64,000 nt of DNA, from the NCBI RefSeq assembly GCF_005887615.1, contig NZ_VANS01000003.1, positions 348,204 through 412,203 of the forward strand, in the 5' to 3' direction. This document shows positions 1-8,970 of this stretch, piece after piece; position 1 is the stretch's first letter, and every line of letters starts with the position of its first letter. The translations under genes and the position numbers were made by a program. Source of the stretch: Sulfitobacter sabulilitoris (GTDB lineage Bacteria > Pseudomonadota > Alphaproteobacteria > Rhodobacterales > Rhodobacteraceae). A model generated the notes under the pieces. It was not told the DNA's origin. It searched no databases and saw only the letters and a program-made list of their open reading frames with translations.

Positions 1-14
1 TGGGAGGACGACAC

Positions 15-1910
15 ATGACCTTTGCCGGTATGGATGACCGCAATGCAATCGAAGCGGAGATGCCGTGGGAGGAGCGTGACGTTCCCAAGACGCTCTACAG
101 TCTGCTGACGGGCACCGCGACGAAGTTTCCCGGTCACAACGCGATCAGCTACCAGTTGTTTTCCGGCCCCAAGGACAAGGCCGAGACGCTGAGCTGGAAG
201 CAGTTGCACGGCAAGGTCACGCAGACGGCCAACATGCTGCGCAGTCTGGGCGTCGGGCCGCAGGACGTGGTGGCCTATGTCCTGCCCAACTGCAACGAGA
301 CGGTCCTCACCCTGCTGGGCGGCGCCGTGGCGGGGATCGTGAACCCGATCAACCCGTTGCTGGAGGCCGAGCAGATCGGATCCATCCTGCGCGAGACCAA
401 GGCCAAGGTCGTCGTCACCCTGCGCCCGTTTCCCAAGACGGACGTGGCCGACAAGACTGCCGAGGCGGTCAAGCTTGCCCCCAACGTGGAGACCGTTCTG
501 GAGGTGGATCTGCTGCGCTACCTGACGCCGCCGAAGTCGTGGATCGTGCCGCTGGTGCGCCCCAAGCGCGCCGTGCAGAACCATGCCAAGTACTTGGATT
601 TCAACACCGAGATCGCCAAGCACGCCACCAAGCTGGGGTTCGACGATCCGCAGGAAGACCGCGTCGCCTTCTATTTCCATACCGGCGGCACCACCGGCAT
701 GCCCAAGGTGGCGCAGCACAAGTATTCCGGAATGGTCTACAACGGCTGGATCGGTCATCGGCTGCTCTATACCGAAGACGACAACATCATGTGCCCGCTG
801 CCACTGTTCCATGTCTTTGCGTGCCACGTGATCCTGATGGCCGCCGTGACCTCGGGCGCGCATGTGGTGTTTCCCACGCCGCAGGGCTATCGCGGCGAGG
901 GCGTGTTCGACAATTTCTGGAAGCTGGTGGAGCGCTGGAAGATCACCTTCATCATCACGGTGCCCACGGCGATCTCGGCCAAGATGCAGCGGCCCATCGA
1001 TGCCGATGTCAGCACGGTCAAGACCGCCTTTTCCGGCTCCGCTCCGCTGCCGCTCGAACTGTTCCGGCGGTTCGAGAAAGCCACCGGCGTCACGCTGGTC
1101 GAAGGCTACGGCCTGACCGAGGCGACCTGCCTCGTGTCGTGCAACCCGACCGATGGCGTCAAGAAGGTGGGCAGCATCGGCATTCCGTTCCCGCATACGT
1201 CGGTCAAGATCTACAAGGCCACCAACGACGGCCCGGTCGAGGCGGACGTGGACGAGGTCGGCGAGATCTGTATCTCGAACCCCGGCGTCTATGTCGGGCA
1301 CACCTATACCGAGGCGGAGAAGAACAAGGATCTCTACTACGGCGACTACCTGCGCACAGGGGATCTGGGCCGGGTGGATGAGGACGGTTATCTGTGGATC
1401 ACCGGCCGCGCCAAGGACCTGATCATTCGCGGCGGTCACAACATCGACCCCGCCGAGATCGAAGAGGCGCTGCTCCACCACGAGGCGGTGGCCTTTGCGG
1501 GCGCGATCGGCCAGCCGGACCGCCACGCGGGCGAGGTGCCCTGCGCCTTTGTCGAACTGGTCGAAGGGGCGAGCGTCACCGAAGAGGAGCTGCTGGAGTT
1601 CTGCAAGAGCCACGTTCAGGAACGCGCGGCCCAGCCCAAGCACATGACCATCATGGACGAGCTGCCCAAGACCGCCGTGGGCAAGATCTTCAAGCCCGAC
1701 CTGCGCAAGCATGCCATCACCCGCGTCTATAACGCGACGCTGGAGGAGGCCGGGCTGGCCGCGCGCGTGGTGTCGGTGATCGACGACAAGAAACGCGGAC
1801 TGGTGGCGCAGGTCGAATTGAACGGCGACAGCCAGGATCAGGTGGGCACCGTGTTGGGCGATTTCGTGCGACCCTGGGAAATCGCCAGCCAGGCTATCGC
1901 GGCGGAGTGA
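15..1910 (+). CDS. Acyl-CoA synthetase (AMP-forming, ANL superfamily)
   Basis: Activates a carboxylic acid to an acyl-adenylate and then an acyl-CoA thioester; cytoplasmic. The 631-residue protein is full length for the family. It shows the AMP-binding P-loop HTGGTTGMPK at about residues 222-231, the adenine motif GYGLTE near 364-369, the hinge/ribose motif TGDLGRVDEDGY from about 448, and the C-terminal catalytic lysine in PKTAVGKIFK (K557). A GGGAGG ribosome site lies 7-12 bases before the ATG. It overlaps the downstream esterase gene by 4 bases (GTGA), so the two are probably translationally coupled. Chain length and substrate cannot be read from the sequence. The upstream part of the operon is outside the window. 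Confidence 0.93.
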   Translation: MTFAGMDDRNAIEAEMPWEERDVPKTLYSLLTGTATKFPGHNAISYQLFSGPKDKAETLSWKQLHGKVTQTANMLRSLGVGPQDVVAYVLPNCNETVLTLLGGAVAGIVNPINPLLEAEQIGSILRETKAKVVVTLRPFPKTDVADKTAEAVKLAPNVETVLEVDLLRYLTPPKSWIVPLVRPKRAVQNHAKYLDFNTEIAKHATKLGFDDPQEDRVAFYFHTGGTTGMPKVAQHKYSGMVYNGWIGHRLLYTEDDNIMCPLPLFHVFACHVILMAAVTSGAHVVFPTPQGYRGEGVFDNFWKLVERWKITFIITVPTAISAKMQRPIDADVSTVKTAFSGSAPLPLELFRRFEKATGVTLVEGYGLTEATCLVSCNPTDGVKKVGSIGIPFPHTSVKIYKATNDGPVEADVDEVGEICISNPGVYVGHTYTEAEKNKDLYYGDYLRTGDLGRVDEDGYLWITGRAKDLIIRGGHNIDPAEIEEALLHHEAVAFAGAIGQPDRHAGEVPCAFVELVEGASVTEEELLEFCKSHVQERAAQPKHMTIMDELPKTAVGKIFKPDLRKHAITRVYNATLEEAGLAARVVSVIDDKKRGLVAQVELNGDSQDQVGTVLGDFVRPWEIASQAIAAE

Positions 1911-2854
1911 TACCGGCCGACTACACACGGCTACTGGATGACGAAATGCAGGCCTATGTCGCCCGGTCGGAACGCTATTATCCGCCGGACGCCGTGGGCC
2001 TGTCGATCGCTGCACAACGCGACGTCTACGACGCCATGTGCGCGGCGTTCCGGCAAGAACGCCCGGCGGGCGTTCGGACCCGCGACGAGGACCACGGCGG
2101 CGTGCCCTGCCGCCGCTACGAGAGCGGTGGCGCCAGCGACGTGACGGTGATCTATTTCCACGGCGGTGGGTTTGTCGTCGGGGGCCTCGACAGCCACGAC
2201 GATGTCTGCGCCGAAATCTGCGCCGCGACCGGCTACCGCGTGGTGGCCGTCGATTACGCTTTGGCGCCCGAGCATGTCTTTCCGGCCTGTTTCAACGATG
2301 CCTGGGCGGCTGCCGCGGCAATTGCGACCCATTGGCGCGACCGGATCGTGCTGGCGGGCGACAGCGCGGGCGGCAACCTCGCGGCGGCGGTGGCGCATCG
2401 CGCGCGGCGCGACATGCCGGGGCGGATCGCCGGACAGATGCTGATCTATCCCGGCCTGGGCGGCGATGACACGCGCGGCAGCTGCATCACCCACGCACAG
2501 GCCCCGCAACTGACGGTGGCCGATCTTGGCTTTTACAAGGCGATCCGCGCGGGCAGCAAGGATGCGCCCGATGGCGATCCGCGCTTTGCCCCGCTGCACG
2601 ATGCCGATTTCACCGGCCTTCCGCCCAGCGTCGTGATCACCGCACAATGCGACCCGCTGTCCAGCGACGGGCAGGCGTACCGCGATGCGCTGCGTGCCGC
2701 GGGCGGGCAGGCGGCCTGGCTCGAGGAGCCGGGCCTGGTGCACGGCTACCTGCGGGCGCGGGTGATGTCTGCCCGGGCGCGCGACAGCTTCGACCGGATC
2801 GTTGCCGCGATCGCGGCGCTGGGGCGCGGCGACTGGCCCGCGCTGCCGGGCTGA
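1907..2854 (+). CDS. Alpha/beta hydrolase, hormone-sensitive-lipase family esterase
   Basis: Predicted carboxylesterase of the HSL/GDXG family, cytoplasmic (no signal peptide). The oxyanion-hole motif HGGG is at residues 85-88 and the nucleophile elbow GDSAGG has Ser153. Asp249 (CDPLSSD) and His279 (VHGYL) complete a triad in the expected order. The length of 315 residues is usual. The start is a GTG that overlaps the stop codon of the acyl-CoA synthetase, which implies coupling; the pair may process the same ester or acid, but that is inference. The gene is convergent with the phosphodiesterase gene, with a 10-base gap. Confidence 0.9.
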   Translation: MIPADYTRLLDDEMQAYVARSERYYPPDAVGLSIAAQRDVYDAMCAAFRQERPAGVRTRDEDHGGVPCRRYESGGASDVTVIYFHGGGFVVGGLDSHDDVCAEICAATGYRVVAVDYALAPEHVFPACFNDAWAAAAAIATHWRDRIVLAGDSAGGNLAAAVAHRARRDMPGRIAGQMLIYPGLGGDDTRGSCITHAQAPQLTVADLGFYKAIRAGSKDAPDGDPRFAPLHDADFTGLPPSVVITAQCDPLSSDGQAYRDALRAAGGQAAWLEEPGLVHGYLRARVMSARARDSFDRIVAAIAALGRGDWPALPG

Positions 2855-2864
2855 TCGCCGCGGC

Positions 2865-3701
2865 CTATCGCAGGAAAGCGGCGGCTTTCATCGTGTCCGG
2901 AACAGGCGCCCCAAGGCGTCCGAGGATGGTGGGTGCCAATTGCAGCTGGTCGATCACATCGTCCTGCCCCGGCCCTTCCGCCGGTCCGAAATAGTAAAGC
3001 GCAGCCTCCTGTTGCAGGGGGCTGCGCCCGCCGTGATGGCCGCGTTCGTCTTGACCATGATCCGCCGTCACGATCACCTCGTAACCCGCCGCCAGCCATT
3101 TCGGGATGAAGGGGGCAAGCATTTCGTCCATCACCGCGCAGGCATGGTCCATTTCCTGGCAATCATGGAAAAACCGGTGCCCCATGCTGTCCAACGTGCA
3201 GGTGTGCAGCATCCCGTAATTCAGCCCGAAGCGCTGGCACAGGTTGGTCAGCGAGGCAAAGAGATCCACGTCGGACGGCGTCATCTGGTTGATCAGCCCA
3301 TAGCCCGTCATCGTGTGAAACCGTCCGTGGTTGATCGTCGCGCTGTCGGGCTCGTCATATTCGACATCGCGGACCAGGTCGAAAGGATGCCGGTTGAAGA
3401 ATTCCGACCAGAAGGAATGCGCGACCGCCCCCGTCACGCCCCCGCCCGCGCGGACCTGGCTGAACACGTCGGGCTGGCTCAGGCGGAACACGTTGCCGTT
3501 GCCGGTGCAGCCATGCACCGCCGGCGCGACCCCTGTGTGGATCGAGGCATAGCACGAGGCCGAGATCGACGGCAGCACCGACCGGATCTTCCAGACCCGC
3601 GCGTCGCCGCTGTCCACCCAGCCCTCCAGGTTGCCGAACAGCCGCCGCCAGTTGCGCCAGGGAACGCCGTCGAGAATGATCAGCAGAAGTTTGCGGTCCA
3701 T
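2865..3701 (-). CDS. Alkaline-phosphatase superfamily protein (type I phosphodiesterase/nucleotide pyrophosphatase-like)
   Basis: Predicted metal-dependent phospho- or sulfo-hydrolase. The 278-residue protein opens with the metal-binding strand LLLIILDGVPW (Asp11), has a possible nucleophile region SISASCYASIHTG, and ends with the metal-site motif TADHGQDERGHHGG followed by a terminal LAPTILGRLG segment typical of the fold. The ATG at 3701 is chosen over upstream in-frame codons because GGACAGGAC lies directly before it. There is no signal peptide, so it is probably cytoplasmic. It is the last gene of the minus-strand run behind the Dpp importer. The substrate is unknown; phosphonoacetate-hydrolase-like and nucleotide pyrophosphatase-like enzymes share these motifs. 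Confidence 0.82.
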   Translation of the reverse strand: MDRKLLLIILDGVPWRNWRRLFGNLEGWVDSGDARVWKIRSVLPSISASCYASIHTGVAPAVHGCTGNGNVFRLSQPDVFSQVRAGGGVTGAVAHSFWSEFFNRHPFDLVRDVEYDEPDSATINHGRFHTMTGYGLINQMTPSDVDLFASLTNLCQRFGLNYGMLHTCTLDSMGHRFFHDCQEMDHACAVMDEMLAPFIPKWLAAGYEVIVTADHGQDERGHHGGRSPLQQEAALYYFGPAEGPGQDDVIDQLQLAPTILGRLGAPVPDTMKAAAFLR

Positions 3702-3714
3702 GTCCTGTCCTTTG

Positions 3715-3748
3715 TCTTCCAAATGGGAAAAATACCGCCGCCGGAGGC
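3715..3748 (-). repeat. Extragenic motif, copy a (GCCTCCGGCGGCGGTATTTT type)
   Basis: Read on the minus strand, this copy begins GCCTCCGGCGGCGGTATTTT and ends with TTTGGAAGA. It matches the motif at 12158-12190 and 22959-22992. It lies in the leader of the phosphodiesterase gene and ends just before that gene's ribosome-binding site. Confidence 0.55.
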
Positions 3749-3820
3749 ATTGAAGTTTTTCTGCCGTCCCTCCGGGCGATCCGGACAACGCCTGACGGGC
3801 CGCGGGCGGCGGTATTTTCC
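3726..3820. repeat. Long-spaced inverted repeat between the phosphodiesterase and Dpp ATPase genes
   Basis: The left arm at 3726-3742 (GGAAAAATACCGCCGCC) is the reverse complement of the right arm at 3805-3820 (GGCGGCGGTATTTTCC), apart from one extra A. The spacer is 62 bases. In minus-strand RNA it would form a strong stem downstream of the ATPase stop codon and could act as a processing or termination structure between the importer and the phosphodiesterase. There is no clear T run on the distal side, so a simple rho-independent terminator is doubtful. Confidence 0.6.
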
Positions 3821-3830
3821 TTGATAGGGG

Positions 3831-5468
3831 CTAGTTGCCGGCGCTTTCCATGCGGCGGTGCTCGATCACCTCTTCCAGCCAGCCGAGTTTCATCTCGGGC
3901 ACGGAACTGAGCAGCAGGTCGGTATAGGCGTCGAAGGGCGGCGAAAGGACCTGCGACTTGGTGCCATAGCGCACGACCTTGCCCTGGTACATCACCGCGA
4001 TGCTGTCGGCGATGGCGCGCACCGTGGCAATGTCGTGGGTGATGAAAAGATAGGCCACGTCCTCGATCTTCTGCAGGTTGAGCAGCAGCTTGAGGATACC
4101 GTCCGCCACCAGCGGATCCAGCGCGCTCGTGACCTCGTCGCAGATGATCAGCTTGGGCTTGGCCGCCAGCGCGCGCGCGATGCACACACGTTGCTTCTGC
4201 CCCCCCGACAGCTCCGCCGGGTAGCGGTCCTGGAACCCGTCGCCCAGTTCGATCTCGTCCAGCAGCTCCTGGATGCGCTCCTGCTTGGCGCGGCCCCTCA
4301 GGCCGAAGTAGAATTCAAGCGGGCGGCCGATGATGGTGCCGACGGTCTGCCGGGGGTTCATCGCGGTGTCGGCCATCTGGTAGATCATCTGCAATTCGCG
4401 CAGATCGTCCAGCGGGCGCTTGGCCAGTTCGGGGTTCAACTCCCGCCCGTCGAAGGTGATCGTTCCGTCCGATTGCGGCAAGAGCCCGGTGATCACCCGC
4501 GCCAGCGTCGATTTGCCGGACCCGCTTTCGCCCACGATGGCCAGCGTCTGGCCGGGGTGCAGATCGACGTTCACATCGCTCAGCACGTCGAAATTGGTGC
4601 CGCGATAACGCGCGGTGATAGTCTCGACCCTGAGCATCGGCGTGTCGGTCGGCTTTTTCTCCTCGTGGCGGATCGACCGGACCGACACCAGCGCCTTGGT
4701 GTACTCTTGCTGCGGGGCATTGATGATCTGGTCGGTCGTGCCGTATTCCACCATCGACCCGCTTTGCAGCACCATGATGTGGTCGCTGACCTGTGCTACG
4801 ACAGCCAGGTCATGCGTGATGTAAAGCGCGGCCACCCCGGTGTCGCGGATCGCGTCCTTGATCGCGGCCAGCACGTCGATCTGTGTGGTCACGTCCAGCG
4901 CTGTGGTGGGTTCGTCGAACACCACCAGATCGGGCTCCGGGCACAGCGCCAGCGCCGTCATGCAGCGTTGCAGCTGTCCGCCTGACACCTGGTGCGGATA
5001 GCGGCTTCCGATCGTCTCGGGATCGGGCAGGCCCAGCTTGCGAAACAGATCGACCGCGCGCTCCTCGGCTTGCCTGCGCGAAAACTTGCCCTGGAACACG
5101 GCGGCCTCCGTCACCTGCTCCATGATTTTCTTGGCGGGGTTGAAGGACGCCGCCGCCGACTGGCTGACATATGTCACCTCGGCCCCGCGCAGGCGGCGCT
5201 TGTCGCGCAGCGATGTTGAGATCACGTCGCGCCCGTTGACCCAGACCTCGCCGCCGGTGATCTCGACCCCGCCGCGGCCATAGGCCATCGCGGCCAGCCC
5301 GATGGTGGACTTGCCCGCGCCGGATTCCCCGATAAGGCCCAGCACCTTGCCTTTCTCCAGGTCGAAATCGACGCCATGCACGATCTCGATGTCATGCGGG
5401 CGCTCGCCCGGCGGGTACACGGTCGCCCCGATCTTGAGGCCTCTGACTTTCAGCAACGGCTCACTCAT
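3831..5468 (-). CDS. Peptide/nickel-type ABC transporter, fused double ATP-binding protein (DppD-DppF fusion)
   Basis: Powers import by the adjacent permeases; peripheral on the inner face of the membrane. In 545 residues it carries two complete ABC cassettes: Walker A GESGAGKST at about 47-55 with signature VSGGQLQR and Walker B VVFDEPTTALD, then a second set GESGSGKST, LSGGQKQR and LIICDEVTSALD. DppD/OppD and DppF/OppF are normally separate proteins, and fused versions are common in alphaproteobacteria. Each half lacks the long cysteine-rich C-terminal tail of OppD. The ATG at 5468 overlaps the stop of the upstream permease gene (ATGA). The open frame extends upstream into the permease gene, but homology begins at MSEPLLKV. 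Confidence 0.95.
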   Translation of the reverse strand: MSEPLLKVRGLKIGATVYPPGERPHDIEIVHGVDFDLEKGKVLGLIGESGAGKSTIGLAAMAYGRGGVEITGGEVWVNGRDVISTSLRDKRRLRGAEVTYVSQSAAASFNPAKKIMEQVTEAAVFQGKFSRRQAEERAVDLFRKLGLPDPETIGSRYPHQVSGGQLQRCMTALALCPEPDLVVFDEPTTALDVTTQIDVLAAIKDAIRDTGVAALYITHDLAVVAQVSDHIMVLQSGSMVEYGTTDQIINAPQQEYTKALVSVRSIRHEEKKPTDTPMLRVETITARYRGTNFDVLSDVNVDLHPGQTLAIVGESGSGKSTLARVITGLLPQSDGTITFDGRELNPELAKRPLDDLRELQMIYQMADTAMNPRQTVGTIIGRPLEFYFGLRGRAKQERIQELLDEIELGDGFQDRYPAELSGGQKQRVCIARALAAKPKLIICDEVTSALDPLVADGILKLLLNLQKIEDVAYLFITHDIATVRAIADSIAVMYQGKVVRYGTKSQVLSPPFDAYTDLLLSSVPEMKLGWLEEVIEHRRMESAGN

Positions 5469-6280
5469 CCGCGGCCTCCTTTCAGGCTGGTCGTGCGCCC
5501 CAGCACCCAATCCGCCACCAGGTTGATCGAGATGCAGAGCGCGGCAATCGCATAGGCGGGGTAAAGCGCCGCCTGGATGCCGTAGTTGATGCCTTCCTTG
5601 TTCTCTTTCACAATGCCGCCCCAGTCGGCCTGCGGCGGTTGCACGCCAAGGCCAAGGAACGACAGGGTCGAGACGAACAGCACCATGAAGATGAACCGAA
5701 GGCCCATTTCCGCAACCAGCGGCGACAGGGCGTTGGGCAGGATTTCGCGAAAGATGATCCAGCCGATCTTTTCGCCGCGCAGGCGGGCCGCCTCGACATA
5801 GTCCATCACGGTCACATCGACGGCCACGGCGCGCGCCAGCCGGTAGACCCGCGTGCTGTCCAGCAGCCCCATAAGCAGGATCAGGATGGTGATCGTGGTG
5901 GGCATCACCGACAGCACCACCAGCGCAAAGATCAGCGAGGGGATCGACATCACCAGATCGACGAAGCGCGACAGCGTCTGGTCGATCCATCCGCCCGACA
6001 CGGCGGCGAAAAAGCCCAGCACGGACCCGGTGACAAAGCTGATGACGGTGGCCACGGTTGCGATGAAGATGGTGGTGCGCCCGCCATAGATCATCCGGCT
6101 CAGCAGGTCGCGCCCGATACTGTCGGTGCCCAGCAGGTAGTCGTCCGAGGGCGGCTCCCACACGTCGCCCACGACCTCGGCCATGCCGTAGGGCGCGATC
6201 AGCGGGGCAAAGATCGCCATCAGGAAAAACACGGCCGTCAGGACCAGGCCGATCAGGGCGGCAATTGGGATATTCTTCAT
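5465..6280 (-). CDS. ABC transporter permease, DppC/OppC type
   Basis: Inner-membrane permease subunit of the peptide-class importer, 271 residues. An N-terminal transmembrane helix (IGLVLTAVFFLMAIFAPLIA) is followed by the OppC-type segment LLGTDSIGRDLLSRMIYGGR. The cytoplasmic coupling motif is seen as EAARLRGEKIGWIIFREILPN. About six helices are expected. The ATG at 6280 sits in an ATGA overlap with the DppB-type gene, and the stop overlaps the ATPase start in the same way, so the three membrane and ATPase genes are tightly coupled. The specific substrate cannot be read from the permease. Confidence 0.95.
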   Translation of the reverse strand: MKNIPIAALIGLVLTAVFFLMAIFAPLIAPYGMAEVVGDVWEPPSDDYLLGTDSIGRDLLSRMIYGGRTTIFIATVATVISFVTGSVLGFFAAVSGGWIDQTLSRFVDLVMSIPSLIFALVVLSVMPTTITILILLMGLLDSTRVYRLARAVAVDVTVMDYVEAARLRGEKIGWIIFREILPNALSPLVAEMGLRFIFMVLFVSTLSFLGLGVQPPQADWGGIVKENKEGINYGIQAALYPAYAIAALCISINLVADWVLGRTTSLKGGRG

Positions 6281-7233
6281 TTCGGATGCCTCAGCCGCGG
6301 ATTGGCAAGGATCGACACGATATCCGCCACCAGATTGAGCCCGATGTAGACGGCCGCAAAGATCAGTCCGCAAGCCTGCACCACCGGCACGTCGCGTTTG
6401 GACACGTGATCGACGAGGTACTGGCCCATGCCCGGATAGGCAAAGACGACCTCGACCACGACGACGCCGACCACCAGGTAGGCGAGGTTCAGCATCACAA
6501 CGTTGACGATGGGTGCGATGGCGTTGGGAAAGGCATGGCGAAAGATCACCGTCAGGCCCGACAGGCCCTTCAACTCGGCGGTTTCGATGTAGGAGGATTG
6601 CATCACGTTGAGGATCGCGGCCCGCGTCATGCGCATCATGTGCGCCAGCACCACAAGCACCAGCACCATGACCGGCAGCGCGATCGCGTCCAGCTTTTGC
6701 AGCAGGCTCATGTCGTCGTTGATGATCGCGACCGATGAGAACCAGCGCAGCTTGATCGCGATCCAGTACATCAGCAGATAGCCGATCATGAATTCCGGGA
6801 TCGAGATCGAGGCGAGCGTCACCCCCGAGATCAGCTTGTCGGGCCAGCGGTCCTTGTAGCGGACGGCCAGAAGCCCGAGGAAAATGGCCAGCGGCACCGC
6901 GATGATCGCGGCCCAGAAGGCAAGGAAAAGCGTATTCTTCAGCCGGCCGCCAAGGCTTTCGGCGATGTCGCGGCCATTGGTCAGCGCCGTGCCCAGATCG
7001 CCCTGAACGATGCCGCCCAGCCAGGCGAAATACCGGGTTATCGCAGGATCGTTGAGCCCCAGCTCACGCCGCAGGTTGGCCAGTGCCTCTGGCGTCGCGG
7101 ATTGACCGAGAATGGATTGGGCCACGTCGCCGGGCAGGATCGAAGTGCCCGCAAAGATCAGCGCCGACGCGGCAAGAAGCAGCAGGAAGCCCAGCGCAAG
7201 GCGCTGGGCAACCAGTATCAGGATGGGGTGCAT
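6277..7233 (-). CDS. ABC transporter permease, DppB/OppB type
   Basis: Partner permease, 318 residues, normal length. The N-terminal helix (ILVAQRLALGFLLLLAASALIF) is followed by the family hallmark STSILPGDVA-like stretch (GTSILPGDVAQSILG) and a periplasmic loop with RRELGLNDP. The coupling region reads IETAELKGLSGLTVIFRHAFPN. It lies 15 bases downstream of the binding-protein gene and overlaps the next permease gene by 4 bases. The order binding protein, B, C, ATPase is the standard dpp/opp arrangement. Confidence 0.95.
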   Translation of the reverse strand: MHPILILVAQRLALGFLLLLAASALIFAGTSILPGDVAQSILGQSATPEALANLRRELGLNDPAITRYFAWLGGIVQGDLGTALTNGRDIAESLGGRLKNTLFLAFWAAIIAVPLAIFLGLLAVRYKDRWPDKLISGVTLASISIPEFMIGYLLMYWIAIKLRWFSSVAIINDDMSLLQKLDAIALPVMVLVLVVLAHMMRMTRAAILNVMQSSYIETAELKGLSGLTVIFRHAFPNAIAPIVNVVMLNLAYLVVGVVVVEVVFAYPGMGQYLVDHVSKRDVPVVQACGLIFAAVYIGLNLVADIVSILANPRLRHPK

Positions 7234-7248
7234 GAACCTAAAGGACCC

Positions 7249-8853
7249 TTATGCGGTCTTCAGCCAGCACTTGATCGGTGCCTTGTTGTTCATCAGTTCC
7301 GAGTTGGGGTCTTCGGTCCAGCCGCCGACATCGGTGCTGACGCCATCGACGAAGTCGTTGAACATCGGCAGGATCAGGCCACCCTCGTCGCGCAGCATCC
7401 GGCCCATCTGGGAATAGATTTCCTTGCGTTTGGCGGTGTCCAGTTCGCCGCGCGCTTCCAGCAGCATCGCGTCGAATTCGGGCCGCTTCCAGCGCGTGTC
7501 GTTCCAGTCCGCGGTGGACAGATAGGCGGTGGAATACATCTGGTCCTGCACCGGACGCCCGCCCCAGTAGCTGGCGCAGAACGGCTGCTTGTTCCAGACC
7601 TCCGACCAGTAACCGTCGTTCGGCTCGCGCTTGATCTCGAGCGGGATACCGGCGGCCTGCGCGGACTGCTGGAACAGCGCCGCGGCATCGACCGCACCGG
7701 GAAACGCGCCGTCGGCGGTCCGCAGGATGATCGGGCTGCCGTCGTGACCGGACTTCTTGTAGTGCTCGGCGGCTTTTTCCACGTCGTAGGTGCGCTGCGG
7801 GATGCTGTCGTCGAACAGCGGATAGCTGGCGTTGATGGGCATGTCGTTGCCGATGCTGCCATAGCCGCGCAGGATCTTGTCGACCATTTCCTGACGGTTG
7901 ATCGCATATTTCAGCGCCAGCCGCAGGTCGTTGTTGTCAAAGGGCGCCGTGTCGATGTGCATGATGAACACATAGTGACCCCGGCCCGACACGCTCTTGA
8001 CCTCGATGTTGGGCGCGCGGCCCAGCAGGTCGGCGATCTTGGGATCGACGCGGTTGATCATGTGCACCTGGCCCGACTGCAACGCCGCGGTGCGCGCGGT
8101 GGCGTCGTTCAGCACGATCACCTCGTTGAATTCGGTGTGACCCCGGTTGCCCGCGTCCCAGAAGTTCTCGTTGCGCTTGAAGCCGTGGCGCACGCCCGGC
8201 TCGTCGAATTCCAGCGTATAGGGGCCGGTGCCGATGCCAGCGCCGGGGTTGTCCATGCCGCCGTCGGGCTGGATCATCAGGTGGTAGTCGGCCATCAGGT
8301 ACGGCAGGTCGGCGTTGGGTGTGCTCAGCTCCACCACGAAATTGTCGCCATCGACCTTCATGCTCTCGATGCCGCGCATGATGCCCAGTGCGCCCGACTG
8401 GCTGTTCTCGTCCGAGTGGCGCTGCATGGTCTTGAGCACGTCTTCGGGGGTCATGGTCTTGCCGTTGTGGAATTCCACGCCCTTGCGGATCTTGAACATC
8501 CAGGTCTTCGCGTCCGCCGTCGCCTCGACGCTTTCGGCCATGCGGTTTTCCAGCGTCCCGTCGGGGGCCACTTCGACCAGCGTCTCGTACAGGTGGCGCA
8601 GGTTGTCCAACGGCACTTCGGAGGCGGTCAGCGCCGGGTCGAGCGTGTTGGTGCTTTCACCGCCCGAGGAGCCGATCTTGAGCGTGCCACCCTTGACCGG
8701 CGCCGCGTGTGCCGCGGCGCGTGCGGGCTGCGCCAGCATCGAGTTGGCGACAGCGGCGGTCACGCCAAGCGCGGCGGCCCGACCGACGAATTCGCGGCGT
8801 GTCATCGTGCCGGCGGTCACGCGGGCCTTAAGGTGGTTCAGTTGGTCGTTCAT
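7249..8853 (-). CDS. ABC transporter substrate-binding protein, family 5 (DppA/OppA type), Tat-exported
   Basis: Periplasmic receptor of the importer, 534 residues (SBP_bac_5 fold). The N-terminus carries a twin-arginine signal with TRREFVGRAAALG, a hydrophobic core and an AxA-like cleavage site (QPARAAAHA). Tat export suggests that the protein folds before export. Family motifs include TLDPALT, the conserved GTGPYTLEFDEPG stretch and FKRNENFWD. The ATG at 8853 is preceded by CCGGGAGATACC; an upstream in-frame extension has no such site. The ligand could be a dipeptide, oligopeptide or a related compound. The neighbouring CocE/S15-like hydrolase fits a peptide or amide substrate, but that is inference. 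Confidence 0.94.
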   Translation of the reverse strand: MNDQLNHLKARVTAGTMTRREFVGRAAALGVTAAVANSMLAQPARAAAHAAPVKGGTLKIGSSGGESTNTLDPALTASEVPLDNLRHLYETLVEVAPDGTLENRMAESVEATADAKTWMFKIRKGVEFHNGKTMTPEDVLKTMQRHSDENSQSGALGIMRGIESMKVDGDNFVVELSTPNADLPYLMADYHLMIQPDGGMDNPGAGIGTGPYTLEFDEPGVRHGFKRNENFWDAGNRGHTEFNEVIVLNDATARTAALQSGQVHMINRVDPKIADLLGRAPNIEVKSVSGRGHYVFIMHIDTAPFDNNDLRLALKYAINRQEMVDKILRGYGSIGNDMPINASYPLFDDSIPQRTYDVEKAAEHYKKSGHDGSPIILRTADGAFPGAVDAAALFQQSAQAAGIPLEIKREPNDGYWSEVWNKQPFCASYWGGRPVQDQMYSTAYLSTADWNDTRWKRPEFDAMLLEARGELDTAKRKEIYSQMGRMLRDEGGLILPMFNDFVDGVSTDVGGWTEDPNSELMNNKAPIKCWLKTA

Positions 8854-8970
8854 TGGTATCTCCCGGTTGGAATCATGCGTCTGGTGCGCAGTTTTTCTTG
8901 ATTGATGAGTTAAGTTTGCGCATTTCCGCTTGTGTCGCAAGGGAAATACCCGGTTGACATGACAGACGCG

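Noticed and set aside
7102-8901. 599-codon open frame antisense to the Dpp binding-protein gene
   Set aside because: It mirrors a gene with clear Tat signal, family motifs and ribosome site. The antisense product is His/Val/Arg-rich without recognisable domains, a normal artefact of high-GC codon bias.
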